Origin: Planctomycetota bacterium
GTDB lineage: Bacteria; Planctomycetota; Planctomycetia; Pirellulales; Lacipirellulaceae
Length of the DNA stretch: 64,000 nucleotides
Reading direction: 5' to 3'
Assembly: GCA_013286045.1 (NCBI GenBank)
Contig: JABDGM010000005.1
Coordinates: 17,490-81,489, forward strand
Part shown: positions 52,143 to 61,519 of the stretch, in pieces
Layout of the letters: each line of letters opens with the position of its first letter
Numbering within the stretch: position 1 is the first letter of the stretch
Notes under the pieces: generated by a model
What the model was told of the DNA's origin: nothing
Databases searched by the model: none
The model's input: the letters and a program-made list of their open reading frames with translations, nothing else
Made by a program: the position numbers and the translations under genes

Positions 52143-53480
52143 TTACTCTTTCCCAACCGCGTCTCGCAACTTTACCAAAGGCTTTAACTCACTGAAATCA
52201 CCACCTTCTTCCAGCGACCGCCGCTGCACGCGATCCACCATATCCGCCAACCGGCCTTCCGCGAAAGCCAGCGGCATAATCGAGAGCGTCACCGATCCAC
52301 CCTTCGGATCTGAAAACTTGACGGCCATCGATTCACTCCCCACCGGCTTCTTGTCGTTGGGCGTCACCAGCGACCATCGCCACCGGAGCCCGCCCGAAGT
52401 CGTTTCGTACAGCCGATGTTCCGTGCAAGCCCGATCTTTGCCCGCCTGCAAAACGATTTGCGGCTCATCATGAAACCACGCCTTTTGTTCTTTCGCGTCG
52501 TTCCATTGCGACCAGCACAATAGCACCGCGTTGTCGTCTAACCTCAGGGCCGCCCAAGTCGCCGCATTCTGGCTACCCGCACCGCCACTGCAATAATCGT
52601 CGATCGCAGGGTGCGCAGCCGGCTCTTTCACTTCCGTCAGCTTGTACCCGTCCGGCACATGGAACGCAAACAGCTCGGCCGGCGGCTCACTATTCGCGCG
52701 AATCACCGTGTATTCGTACGCCAGCACGTCTTCGCCGGACGACTTTCGATGCATCCCGACAACTCGGACCGGCAAACCATTTCGCGGGTCGACCCACACC
52801 CGTCGCAAAAAATCGTCGTGAGCGATCGGCTTCGATTCGTAGATATCCCGCATCACCCCATCCAGCCGTTCCGCGCCGACCCGCTCGAAATCTTTGGGAA
52901 CCCCGTTGAGTAGCTGCTGCGCTTCATCCACCTGCAGTCCATTTTCGACTCGAAGCTCCGCATCGAGCGAATCACCGCCAGGCCCGATAACCGCCTCCTT
53001 CGCATCCGCCGACAACAGCAGGTTGCGACTTCCATCATTAGCAACCGTCACCCGCGACACGCGATTCAAATGATCGCTATTGGCGCCCAAGCTGAATCCG
53101 TAGGAAACCGTGTAATACTTCGCCGGCCGCTCGTAGTACCGTTCGACCGGAAAGCGAACCGTGGCCGTGCCAAATTCGGTTTGCATCCGTTGATAGATCC
53201 ACCCCTTCACGTACAAGCTGTGCAATGCCTGCAGACGCTCGCGCAATCCATCAAGGCCATAAGCCGGCGTCGGCCTAAACATCTCGAGCCCCGCGATCCC
53301 GAGCCCCACGACCACCACCGCCGCCACCGCAGTGAACGTCGTCAGCAATCTCCCACGCCGTTTCGCCGGTGCCGGCGCCGCAAGCGGCAGCGCCGCCAAC
53401 ATTGCTTCCCGTCGAGCCGCATGCTCCCGATCAAACGCAGCGTACACATCCCGAAACATTTCTTCCGTCGGCGCATTCAT
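52143..53480 (-). CDS. Membrane-anchored anti-sigma-like protein with LolA-like outer domain
   Basis: Protein of 445 aa whose ATG overlaps the ECF sigma stop (ATGA). A short cytoplasmic N-terminus (about 45 aa) is followed by one membrane helix (LLTTFTAVAAVVVVGLGIAG, about 45-66) and a large outer domain. The outer part (LRERLQALHSLYVKGWIYQ, VERYYERPAKYYTVSY, RVWVDPRNGLPVRVVG) recalls LolA/outer-membrane-lipoprotein-sorting folds common in planctomycete sigma partners. The zinc-binding HxxxCxxC anti-sigma motif is absent. Anti-sigma role rests on position and topology. Confidence 0.75.
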   Translation of the reverse strand: MNAPTEEMFRDVYAAFDREHAARREAMLAALPLAAPAPAKRRGRLLTTFTAVAAVVVVGLGIAGLEMFRPTPAYGLDGLRERLQALHSLYVKGWIYQRMQTEFGTATVRFPVERYYERPAKYYTVSYGFSLGANSDHLNRVSRVTVANDGSRNLLLSADAKEAVIGPGGDSLDAELRVENGLQVDEAQQLLNGVPKDFERVGAERLDGVMRDIYESKPIAHDDFLRRVWVDPRNGLPVRVVGMHRKSSGEDVLAYEYTVIRANSEPPAELFAFHVPDGYKLTEVKEPAAHPAIDDYCSGGAGSQNAATWAALRLDDNAVLLCWSQWNDAKEQKAWFHDEPQIVLQAGKDRACTEHRLYETTSGGLRWRWSLVTPNDKKPVGSESMAVKFSDPKGGSVTLSIMPLAFAEGRLADMVDRVQRRSLEEGGDFSELKPLVKLRDAVGKE

Positions 53481-54007
53481 CGAATCGACTCCTGATTTCG
53501 GCGCAAAATCGCGCCCGCGTGATTCCGAGCCCGCTCGAGCAACTTGTAAAACCCCGACTGCGACAACCCCAACAACTCTCTCGCAACCACCACCGGCTGC
53601 TCCTCCAAATAAAACAAATGCAATGCCATCCGCTCATCCTCCGGCAACTGCCGAATCGTTTCGCGCAGCTCCCCGATTTGTGGCTCCTCTCTCCGTGCTG
53701 CCGGCTCGACGCCCGACCACTCATCCGGCAACTCAACTTCACGTCGCGGTTGCCGCCGCCAATCGTGACCAGCTCGTCGCGCAATTTCGCATAGCCATGG
53801 CAGAAACCGATCGGTCTCGCGCAGTTGATGCAACCGCTGGTAAGCCTTCAGAAACACATCCTGCGCGAGATCTTCCGCCGACGCCAAATGGGCGGTCGCG
53901 TCATAACAAATCGCCCGCACCAGCCGCGCGTGCCGGTCATACAAAAGACCGAACGCCGACTGATCGCCATCTCGTGCCCGCACGACCAGCTCCGCCGTAT
54001 CGCTCAT
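53477..54007 (-). CDS. ECF RNA polymerase sigma factor
   Basis: Sigma70-family ECF factor of 176 aa from ATG 54007. Region 2: DQSAFGLLYDRHARLVRAIC and ASAEDLAQDVFLKAYQRL, which hold the -10 recognition helix. Region 4: REVELPDEW spacer then RQLPEDERMALHLFYLEEQP and RELLGLSQSGFYKLLERARN, a helix-turn-helix. ATG 54007 has GAGG 4 nt upstream; ATG 54019 is possible. The overlap with the membrane protein gene at 53480 indicates a sigma/anti-sigma pair. The target promoters are not known. Confidence 0.92.
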   Translation of the reverse strand: MSDTAELVVRARDGDQSAFGLLYDRHARLVRAICYDATAHLASAEDLAQDVFLKAYQRLHQLRETDRFLPWLCEIARRAGHDWRRQPRREVELPDEWSGVEPAARREEPQIGELRETIRQLPEDERMALHLFYLEEQPVVVARELLGLSQSGFYKLLERARNHAGAILRRNQESIR

Positions 54008-54140
54008 CGGACCTCGCATTTCCTAAATCTCAATTCCCGCCCTGTCGGCTTCCCACAAGATAAGACGGGGCCAACGGCAAAACTCTACTAGGAAATCGTC
54101 GCCGGCAGTGCATTCGCACGCGCCCCAAGCCGCGGTCGCA

Positions 54141-55448
54141 CTACGCGATCACATTCAGAACGCAAAGCACATCGAAATCCGTCACGCTTCGCGGCGTGAA
54201 CGGAAAGTATCCCGGATTGCTTCCAACCGACCGCGTCGGCATCGCCGCTAGTTCCACCGCCGGTAGTCCCGCGCCTAGATGCGTCGGCACAAATCGACCC
54301 GACCCCGGCCCCGCCGCCAACCGCGCTTCAAGCGACCCCGCCTCCGGCTGTCCGATGCCATGGCTTTCGCTCACGGCAACCCCCATACCGATCACCGCAT
54401 ACCGCCGCCCCAACATCTGCCCAACGTGCGCCCCCGCCGGCCACCACGCAACTCGCTGCGGCCCAAACTGCCACTCAGCTTCGCCATACTTCAAGTGAAA
54501 GTTATGCGCAAACACCAACACCTTCCCTCTCCCGCGCTCGCGCTCGCGCTCAGCGATATACGCCAGGTTATCCGCCATCATCACGTCGCGCAGTCCAAGC
54601 AACTCCGCAATCCGATTGTCGCTCGCCCGCGCCATTCCCGCGTGATATCCCAACATCTGCCGACCAAGCGCCGCGTACCTCGCCGCCTCTTCAAAGCGAT
54701 CAGCGCCACTCTTCGAAACAAGTTCCGGCCGCCGCATAGTAAGCTCAGTAATCAATTCCTCCGTTTCGATTCGCAGCGCGATGGCCTCAGACGACGAGCC
54801 AATCCCCTTCGTCGGATCAAACGCCACCGCAGGATCTTCCCACTGTTTGTCCTCACCCCACAACGGCTCCATCCGCTTACGCCGCTCTTCTCCACTCGCC
54901 GTGTCGATACCGCTCAAATAGTCGAGCACAAACTCCAGCAGCCTCCGCGGACTATCGGCCACGGTCATCTCGGTCGGGCTATCAAACCCATAAAATCGCA
55001 ACTTCGCTACATGCGACGCATCGCCGTTGTACCCCCGCATCCATTCGATCAACTCACGATTCGCCGCCAACCGCCCAAATCCGTGGCTGAACCCAAGCTC
55101 CCACAATTCCTCATCCGAAATCGGCTCGCCCGAATTGAGATCCCCGCCCCCCACATATTCATTCACCACTCGCCCCCGCGGAAAACTGCTCTCAATCGCA
55201 ATCGCACAATATCCATGCGCCTTCACCAATCGTCGAAACAACCGATTGCGAAACTGCAAAAACGCTTCAACGCCGTGCGTCGGCTCGCCCAGCCCAAGCA
55301 GCTGCACCTCGTCCCCCAGGTCCGCGACAACGCGGTCGACCGCAGATTCCAACGTCCCTTTCGATTCCAGTGAGAACGAAATCGCCTCGCGTACAATCCA
55401 CTCATCAAGCGAGTCATATTGGCAGTCGCTCGACGCCATAAGGTCCAT
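54141..55448 (-). CDS. Erythromycin esterase family protein
   Basis: Protein of 435 aa of the EreA/succinoglycan-biosynthesis-like esterase superfamily. Motifs: LLGLGEPTHGVEAFL (E55, H58), AIAIESSFPRGRVVNEYVGG, and VLVFAHNFHLKYG with the late His. ATG 55448 (MDLMASSDCQYD) has AGAGGAAG just upstream; the frame extends to 55649 into the divergent region without support. Most members of this family are not antibiotic esterases; function is uncertain. It is divergent from the YCII gene at 55601. Confidence 0.88.
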   Translation of the reverse strand: MDLMASSDCQYDSLDEWIVREAISFSLESKGTLESAVDRVVADLGDEVQLLGLGEPTHGVEAFLQFRNRLFRRLVKAHGYCAIAIESSFPRGRVVNEYVGGGDLNSGEPISDEELWELGFSHGFGRLAANRELIEWMRGYNGDASHVAKLRFYGFDSPTEMTVADSPRRLLEFVLDYLSGIDTASGEERRKRMEPLWGEDKQWEDPAVAFDPTKGIGSSSEAIALRIETEELITELTMRRPELVSKSGADRFEEAARYAALGRQMLGYHAGMARASDNRIAELLGLRDVMMADNLAYIAERERERGRGKVLVFAHNFHLKYGEAEWQFGPQRVAWWPAGAHVGQMLGRRYAVIGMGVAVSESHGIGQPEAGSLEARLAAGPGSGRFVPTHLGAGLPAVELAAMPTRSVGSNPGYFPFTPRSVTDFDVLCVLNVIA

Positions 55449-55600
55449 TCTTCCTCTAGTAAGCCGACAATAACCGGTGCGACAGCATTCAGCCAAGCGG
55501 CTCCCGGAACCAGGAAAAATTAATTTGGCCGCCCCGTCGAATTCGAATGCCGCCAAACGACTAACCACGTAAGCCCCAAACAAAACCAAGGAGCAGAGCC

Positions 55601-55975
55601 ATGCAATTCCTGATGCTGATGATCCCCGGCGTCTACCGCGGCAACCCAAAGCTAGCCGACTTCAAACCCGAGCCAAAGAAAATGGAACCGATGGGCCGCT
55701 TCAACGAGGAAATGGGCAAGTCCCTCAAAATCCTCTCCCTCAACGGCCTTCACCCCCTCCAAGCCGGCGCTCGCGTCTCCTTCGGCAAAGGCAAACCCAA
55801 GGTCACGGACGGCCCCTTCATCGAAACGAACGAAGTCCTCGGCGGCTACTGGATGATCGAAGCCGACTCCAAAGATGAACTCGTAAAATGGGCCGAGCGC
55901 TGCCCCGCCGAAGAAGGCGACATCATCGAGATCCGCCAAATCTTCGACCTCGCGGATCTACTCACCGATAAATAG
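55601..55975 (+). CDS. YCII-related (DGPF) domain protein
   Basis: Small soluble protein of 124 aa. The DGPF motif appears as VTDGPFIETNEVLGGYWMIEADSKDE in two parts (VTDGPFIETNEVLGGYW, then EADSKDELVKWAERCP), followed by the family end GDIIEIRQIF. ATG 55601 has AAGGAG upstream. YCII proteins often occur with ECF sigma factors; one is 1.6 kb away. A broken copy of its C-terminus occurs at 58748. Function unknown, possibly a small-molecule enzyme. Confidence 0.92.
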   Translation: MQFLMLMIPGVYRGNPKLADFKPEPKKMEPMGRFNEEMGKSLKILSLNGLHPLQAGARVSFGKGKPKVTDGPFIETNEVLGGYWMIEADSKDELVKWAERCPAEEGDIIEIRQIFDLADLLTDK

Positions 55976-56070
55976 AACGACGCCAAAATAGGCATAAAAT
56001 TAAGAGTCCAGCCCGGCATGGTCCAACGCCAACGGCGGCAAAATGACCTGCTGGCGTATGGAAAACCCGA

Positions 56071-56277
56071 TTGAATGCGTTTCTCCCGGAATGTTATGAT
56101 CCCGTACTCTGTTGCTACGATATTTCGCGGTTCGATGCCAGCGTCGTCATCGATATCATGCGAACGCACCCGATGGTCGTCATCGGCGGCATCTTGCAAG
56201 AACATCCCTTCTACGTGCCGCCCGAGGAAATGCTGAAAGAATTGCACGAGCGCAAAGCGGAGAGAATGGCCGGCTAA
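56071..56277 (+). pseudogene. Truncated MEDS (DcmR sensory) domain gene
   Basis: Frame from TTG 56071 of 68 aa: NAFLPECYDPVLCCYDISRF, then MRTHPMVVIGGILQEHPFYV and PPEEMLKELHER. This is the C-terminal half of a MEDS domain, which is usually about 190 aa. Upstream, the same frame reads WKTR, a plausible continuation, before a TGA at 56044-56046, so the N-terminal half has been lost. It ends 39 nt before the hybrid kinase ATG, where full MEDS genes commonly precede a kinase. It may still be translated as a fragment. Confidence 0.7.
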
Positions 56278-56316
56278 TCCAGCGATCGCTCGCGCCGACG
56301 TTCCTATAGATCGCTC

Positions 56317-58728
56317 ATGGAATCAGCAAATGACGCCGACGTTGAGAATCGACGACTGCGGCGCACTATGCGCGACTTGGTCGCGCTCTCGGCGTTGCCC
56401 GCCACTTGGACTGGCCTTAGCGAAGAAGAAATTGCCCGCAGCCTAGCCGACGCGCTCCTCGGAATGCTGTCGCTCGACTTCGTGTACGTCCGCTTCGCCG
56501 GTCCAGCCGATCAGAGTGAGTTCGAAGCCATCCGCACGAAGCATGCTGCAGACGACGCGCATGCAGCTGCCATCCGAGCAGCGATCGCTCCCCTTCTCCA
56601 TCGCGACGACGCCGAGTCGCCCACCAGTATTCCCGATCCACTCGGAAGCGGCAGACTACACGTCGCCATCACGCGTTTTGGCATCGGCGAAGACACCGGC
56701 CTACTGATCACCGCTTCACCCAACGCAGAATTTCCGATCGAAAGCGATCGACACTTGCTCGATATCGGCGCCAACCAGACCACCATCGTCCTGGGCCGCA
56801 AAAACACCGAAGCAGCTCTAAAGGCGCGCGAGGAACGCTACCGCGTTCTGGTCACTGCCACTTCGGACGTCGTTTACCTCATGAACGCCGATTGGTCGGA
56901 AATGCAGCCACTAGATGGACGTGATCTGGTCGCGAGCAATAGCGAGCCAATTCGCGACTGGTTGCAAAAGAACATCCCCGCCTCGGAACACGACCTTGTT
57001 CGCGAGACATTTAAGAAAGCTTTTGCGGGCCGCAAGACATTTGAATTGGAACACCGCGTAAATCGTCCCGACGGCAGCATCGGGTGGACGTTCTCCCGCG
57101 CCGTCCCCATCCTCGATGCCGCGGGCCAGATCGTCGAATGGTTCGGAACCGCTCGCGACATTACCCATGAAAGACAGGGCAAAGGCGAACTCGCGCGAGT
57201 GATTGCAGATTCGGAGCGCCAACGACGCTTGTACGAAACAATCCTTTCGGGCACGCCGGATTTCGTTTACGTCTTCAGCCTCGATTACTTAGTTCTGTAT
57301 GCGAATGAAGCGCTGCTCACCATGTGGGGCCGTTCCATCGCAGACTCGATCGGCAAGACCTTCTCGGAAATCGGCTACGAGCCCTGGCATGCGGACATGC
57401 ACTGCCGCGAAATCGATCAGGTTCGAGAAACAAAGCAGCCAATCCGCGGCGAGGTCCCATTCAATGGCACCCACGGCCGCCGCATCTACGACTATATCTT
57501 CATACCCGTATTTGGCGCCGATGGTGAAGTCGAAGCCGTCGCGGGAACCACTCGCGATGTCACCGAACGCAAAAACATGGAGGACGAGCTTCGCCATCTG
57601 GCCGCAACGCTCTCCGACGCCGATCATCGCAAGGATGAATTCCTCGCGACACTCGCCCACGAACTGCGCAACCCATTAGCCCCAATCCGCAACGGCCTGC
57701 AACTCCTCAAGCTCACGAAGGACGATCCCGTATCGACCGAGGAGTCCCGCGCGATGATGGAGCGGCAAGTCGATCAAATGGTCCGCCTGGTCGACGACCT
57801 CATGGATATCAGCCGCATCAGTCGCGGAAAAATCGAGCTGCGTCGAGAACGTGTACCGCTCGTAGACGTCCTCGCGAGTGCCGTGGAAACAAGCCGGCCG
57901 CTAATCGAAGAAATGGGCCACGAACTAACCGTCACTCCGCCCAGCCGACCGGTCGTCGTGCATGCCGACCTGACTCGCCTCGCTCAAGTCTTTCTGAATC
58001 TGCTCAACAATGCCGCCAAGTACAGCGACCGCGGGGGCCGCATCTGGCTGAAAGCAGAGAGCCGCGCTAGCGAGGTCATCGTGTCGGTGAAGGATGCCGG
58101 CATTGGCATCGACCCAGCGCAGCTGCCAAGAATCTTCGAGATGTTCTCACAGGTCGACCACTCGCTCGAAAAATCCCAAGGCGGCCTCGGCATCGGTCTG
58201 ACACTAGTTCGCCGGCTGGTCGAAATGCACGGCGGCAGCGTCGAAGCCCGCAGCGAAGGCCCCGGCCGTGGCAGCGAATTCATCGTCCGGCTACCAGTCG
58301 TTGAAGATAGCTCCCTGAAACAATCGGTTAAAAACGACGCCACGAAAAATTCGTCCCTACGCATCTTGGTCGTAGATGACAACCGAGACGGTGCGAATAG
58401 CCTGTCGTTGATGCTGAAACTCATGGGCAACGAAACTCGCACCGCCTACGACGGCGAAGAAGCCGTGTCAGCCGCCGCAATGTTTCGCCCAGAAGTTATC
58501 CTGATGGATATCGGCATGCCCAAGCTCAACGGCAACGAAGCCTGCCGCCGCATTCGAGAGCTGAACTGGGAACGCCAACCGTTCATGATCGCCCAAACCG
58601 GCTGGGGCCAAGACGGCGATCGCCAACGCACCCAAGATGCCGGCTTCGATCATCACTTGGTGAAGCCGGTCGAGATTGCCGCCCTGACGAAACTCCTCGC
58701 CGGCTTAAAGGCAGCCAAACCGATATAG
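56317..58728 (+). CDS. Hybrid sensor histidine kinase, GAF-PAS-PAS-HisKA-HATPase-REC
   Basis: Cytoplasmic kinase of 803 aa. An N-terminal GAF-like segment (about 20-165) is followed by PAS domains at about 170-295 (DGSIGWTFSRAVPILD) and 305-420 (VLYANEALLTMWGRS). HisKA has H448 in ATLAHELRNPL, HATPase has NLLNNAAKYS and DAGIGI and a GLGIGL box, and the receiver has VVDDN and D731 (LMDIGMPKLNG). The C-terminus FDHHLVKP matches the kinase at 59962, so the two are paralogues. It follows the truncated MEDS gene by 39 nt. Signal is unknown. Confidence 0.92.
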   Translation: MESANDADVENRRLRRTMRDLVALSALPATWTGLSEEEIARSLADALLGMLSLDFVYVRFAGPADQSEFEAIRTKHAADDAHAAAIRAAIAPLLHRDDAESPTSIPDPLGSGRLHVAITRFGIGEDTGLLITASPNAEFPIESDRHLLDIGANQTTIVLGRKNTEAALKAREERYRVLVTATSDVVYLMNADWSEMQPLDGRDLVASNSEPIRDWLQKNIPASEHDLVRETFKKAFAGRKTFELEHRVNRPDGSIGWTFSRAVPILDAAGQIVEWFGTARDITHERQGKGELARVIADSERQRRLYETILSGTPDFVYVFSLDYLVLYANEALLTMWGRSIADSIGKTFSEIGYEPWHADMHCREIDQVRETKQPIRGEVPFNGTHGRRIYDYIFIPVFGADGEVEAVAGTTRDVTERKNMEDELRHLAATLSDADHRKDEFLATLAHELRNPLAPIRNGLQLLKLTKDDPVSTEESRAMMERQVDQMVRLVDDLMDISRISRGKIELRRERVPLVDVLASAVETSRPLIEEMGHELTVTPPSRPVVVHADLTRLAQVFLNLLNNAAKYSDRGGRIWLKAESRASEVIVSVKDAGIGIDPAQLPRIFEMFSQVDHSLEKSQGGLGIGLTLVRRLVEMHGGSVEARSEGPGRGSEFIVRLPVVEDSSLKQSVKNDATKNSSLRILVVDDNRDGANSLSLMLKLMGNETRTAYDGEEAVSAAAMFRPEVILMDIGMPKLNGNEACRRIRELNWERQPFMIAQTGWGQDGDRQRTQDAGFDHHLVKPVEIAALTKLLAGLKAAKPI

Positions 58729-58747
58729 TCCCTCACAATCGTAACTC

Positions 58748-58870
58748 GCAGCCGAAGCCGACTCAAAAGAAGAGCTCATAAGATGGGTCGAGCGCTGCCC
58801 CGCTGCAGAAAGCGACATCATCGAGATCCGCCAAATCTTCGACCTGACACACCTCGTCAGCAACGAATAG
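58748..58870 (+). pseudogene. YCII C-terminal remnant (second copy)
   Basis: A 41-codon stretch, AAEADSKEELIRWVERCP then AAESDIIEIRQIFDLTHL, ending TAG at 58868-58870. It is close to the last 40 residues of the YCII protein at 55601, and the next 20 nt after each stop are also alike. No start codon or N-terminal half exists. It is a decayed paralogue, lying after the kinase gene. Confidence 0.85.
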
Positions 58871-58897
58871 AATGCCGCCAGGAAGGCAACAATTCCC

Positions 58898-59815
58898 ATG
58901 AAAGCCATCCGCCAACACGGCCGCGACGGTCCAGAGTCGCTCCACTACGACGACGCGCCCACGCCGTCACCGAAGCACGGCGAAGTGCTGATTCGAGTCC
59001 ACGCCGCCGGCGTAACTCCTACCGAACTACTCTGGCAACCAAGCCGCACAACTCAATCCGGAACCCCACGCCCGCTACCGTTCATCCCAGGGCACGAGTT
59101 CTCAGGCGAGCTCGCCGCACTTGGCGAGGGAGTTACCACACTCCGCGCAGGCGAAGCAGTTTTTGGAATGAACGATTGGTACAGCGACGGCGCCCAGGCA
59201 GAGTACTGCCTCGCTCGCGTCGATGACATCGCCCGCAAGCCGTCATCCATCGATCATGCGCACGCGGCCGTCACACCCATCTCCGCCCTCACCGCGTGGC
59301 AAGGCCTATTCGAGCACGCTCACGTCGAGGCGGGCCAGCATGTTCTCGTCCACGGCGCAGCCGGCGGCGTCGGCAGCTTCGCCGTCCAGTTCGCACGCTG
59401 GCGCGGTGCCCATGTCACTGCAACAGTCTCGGCCGCAAATGTCGACTTCGCGCGCGAACTCGGAGCACACGAAGTGATCGACTACCGCGCCGAGCGTTTC
59501 GAGGACCGCGTCCGCGGTGTCGACGCCGTATTCGACACCGTCGGCGGCGACACTCTGCGCCGCTCATGGACCGTACTCAAGCCCGCCGGCCACCTCGTTA
59601 CGATCGCCGCAACCGAAGAGGTTTCGCAGGACCAGCGCACCCGCGAAGCATTCTTCATCGTCGAGTCACGACGAGCAGAATTGGTAGAGATCGCTCGCCT
59701 GATCGACACCGGCCAAATTCAACCAATCGTGGCCGCGGAGTTCCCACTCGCAGACGCAATTCGAGCCTACCAAACAAAACCTACCCGCGGCAAAGTCGCA
59801 TTGTGCATAACTTAA
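58898..59815 (+). CDS. NAD(P)-dependent zinc-less alcohol dehydrogenase/quinone oxidoreductase (MDR)
   Basis: Medium-chain reductase of 305 aa. N-terminal GroES-like domain with VLIRVHAAGVTPTELLWQ and PFIPGHEFSGELAALGEG; nucleotide-binding motif VLVHGAAGGVGSFAVQFAR (AxxGVG) and DAVFDTVGGDTLRRSW. The catalytic-zinc Cys of alcohol dehydrogenases is absent, which fits the quinone reductase branch. ATG 58898 (MKAIRQHGRDGPESL) is clear. It follows the YCII remnant by 27 nt. Substrate is unknown. Confidence 0.92.
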   Translation: MKAIRQHGRDGPESLHYDDAPTPSPKHGEVLIRVHAAGVTPTELLWQPSRTTQSGTPRPLPFIPGHEFSGELAALGEGVTTLRAGEAVFGMNDWYSDGAQAEYCLARVDDIARKPSSIDHAHAAVTPISALTAWQGLFEHAHVEAGQHVLVHGAAGGVGSFAVQFARWRGAHVTATVSAANVDFARELGAHEVIDYRAERFEDRVRGVDAVFDTVGGDTLRRSWTVLKPAGHLVTIAATEEVSQDQRTREAFFIVESRRAELVEIARLIDTGQIQPIVAAEFPLADAIRAYQTKPTRGKVALCIT

Positions 59816-59850
59816 ATGGAACTCGTTAGTGACGCGCCCGCTTTGCCAAT

Positions 59851-59885
59851 CTTAGGATGGGTTCGCCGCGCAGCGGAACCCATCC
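59851..59885 (+). repeat. GGATGGGTTCGCCGCG repeat, copy 1
   Basis: 35-nt element starting CTTAGGATGGGTTCGCCGCG and ending in AACCCATCC; its ends GGATGGGTT and AACCCATCC pair, so it can form a hairpin. Copy 2 is at 63200. Both are in the same orientation and flank the KaiC-kinase operon. Confidence 0.85.
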
Positions 59886-59961
59886 ATCCGCTCGCGCCCC
59901 AAGCGCCAATGGCGTTCAATAGCACAATCCAAGATTGAGGCGCCGTGCCCCGGGCAGCCGC

Positions 59962-61515
59962 TTACTTCAATGTCACAAGCAGCGATTGTAGCGCCACGAT
60001 ATCTGCCGGTTTCACCAAGTGATGATCGAACCCGGCTTCGCGCGTGCGTCGGCGGTCGTCTTCTTGCCCCCAGCCCGTCAGGGCGATGAGCGTCACACCC
60101 TCAAACTCCCTCCGTTCGCGCACGCGTCGAGCGACCTCATAGCCATCCATTCCGGGCATGCCGATATCGAGCAGCACGACGCCCGGCTGGAATTTTCCGA
60201 TGGCCTCGATCGCATCCACTCCGCTGTGCACGATTTGTACATCGGCCCCTAAATATTTCAAAAGTATCCCCAGTGTTTTTGCCGAATCGACATTGTCGTC
60301 CACTACTAGGATGCGGCGCGACTCAATTCCGGAGGCCGCCGCAGTCGGAGCCAATCCCGCCGGCGCGCGTTCCTCGGCGACCGCGGGCAGGCGCACGACG
60401 AATTCGCTCCCCATCCCCGGACCATCACTTCGCACATAAACGGAGCCACCGTGCAGCTCCACCAAGCTGCGAACAAGCGTGAGACCAATACCGAGGCCAC
60501 CTTGCGATCGTTCGGTCGCTCCGTCGACCTGCATAAACATGTCGAACACTTTGGGAAGCAAATCCGCGGCGATTCCAATGCCCGTGTCGCGAATCGAAAT
60601 AACCGCCTCACCATTTTCATGCCGGGCAGTAAACCAGATCTGGCCTCCCTCGTTCGTGTACTTGGCGGCGTTGTTCAGCAAGTTGGCCACCACTTGCGCC
60701 AACCGAACAGGATCACCGTGAACGTAAATCGGCTCTTGTGGTAACGAAATGGCAAGCTGTACTTTCGCCGCGTCAATTACGGGCCGGCTGGTTTCAATGG
60801 CGTTTCGGGCAATCGCGGCCAGCTCAACGTTTTCCTTTCGTAGCTCGATTTTTCCGCGCGTGATGCGAGAGACCTCCAATAAGTCGTCCACAAGCCGCAC
60901 CAAGTGAGTGACTTGCCGCTCCATCGTCTCGCACAGTCGCGCGACCGCCGGGTCATCCGAAGCCGTCAGTTGCAAAATATGCACAGAGTTCCGTAGCGGC
61001 GCGAGCGGATTTCGTAGCTCGTGGGCAAGCGTCGCCAGGAATTCGTCTTTTCTCCGGTCCGCCTGCCGCAGCGATTCTTCCGCTCGTGTGCGGGCCAGCA
61101 ACAAATCGCGCGCTTGAAATTGACGCCGCCGCGCTCGCAGGCCGGCTTTGGCCGCAGTGAGCAACGCATTCAATCGCGTCGGCCGCTCCAGCAGCGTGAC
61201 GTTCCCGAGCAATTTCGCCGCCTCAGTAACCGAAGGTGAATCGGCCCCGTGACGAGTGACCATGATGATTGGCAAGTCAGACCAAGCCGCCTGCCGCTCC
61301 AAAAACTCCACCACCGGCCGAATATTGTCGCGAACAAAAGCTTCTTCTGCCAATATGACGACACCGACCCCGCGCTCCATCTCCTGCACCAGCGACTGCA
61401 CGTCATCGCAGATCTCGCAATCCATTCCTTTTTCGCGCAGCACCTCGCAAGTCAATTCTGAATCTTTGCTCGTGGGCGCATGGACGAGGATGCGTCGTTC
61501 GAGTTCCGTCGGCAT
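59962..61515 (-). CDS. Hybrid histidine kinase with N-terminal pseudo-receiver
   Basis: Cytoplasmic protein of 517 aa. ATG 61515 (MPTELERRILVHAP) is 4 nt after the KaiC-like stop and has GAGGCG; the frame extends to 61578 over the KaiC end without support. Residues 5-125 have a receiver-like fold but the phosphate Asp position reads AEE in GVVILAEEAF (56-58), a pseudo-receiver. HisKA H165 (ATLAHELRNPL), HATPase NLLNNAAKY, DTGIGI, GLGIGL; then a true receiver with D450 (LLDIGMPGMDG). No PAS domain. Position next to a KaiC-like gene suggests it is wired to that ATPase. Confidence 0.9.
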   Translation of the reverse strand: MPTELERRILVHAPTSKDSELTCEVLREKGMDCEICDDVQSLVQEMERGVGVVILAEEAFVRDNIRPVVEFLERQAAWSDLPIIMVTRHGADSPSVTEAAKLLGNVTLLERPTRLNALLTAAKAGLRARRRQFQARDLLLARTRAEESLRQADRRKDEFLATLAHELRNPLAPLRNSVHILQLTASDDPAVARLCETMERQVTHLVRLVDDLLEVSRITRGKIELRKENVELAAIARNAIETSRPVIDAAKVQLAISLPQEPIYVHGDPVRLAQVVANLLNNAAKYTNEGGQIWFTARHENGEAVISIRDTGIGIAADLLPKVFDMFMQVDGATERSQGGLGIGLTLVRSLVELHGGSVYVRSDGPGMGSEFVVRLPAVAEERAPAGLAPTAAASGIESRRILVVDDNVDSAKTLGILLKYLGADVQIVHSGVDAIEAIGKFQPGVVLLDIGMPGMDGYEVARRVRERREFEGVTLIALTGWGQEDDRRRTREAGFDHHLVKPADIVALQSLLVTLK

Positions 61516-61519
61516 CGCC

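Noticed and set aside
54279..55373. Plus-strand open frame of 364 codons
   Set aside because: Antisense to the erythromycin-esterase-like gene; rich in Arg, Pro and His, no domain.
54141..55448. Antibiotic resistance gene (ere)
   Set aside because: Only superfamily motifs are seen; most members outside pathogens are not known to act on macrolides.
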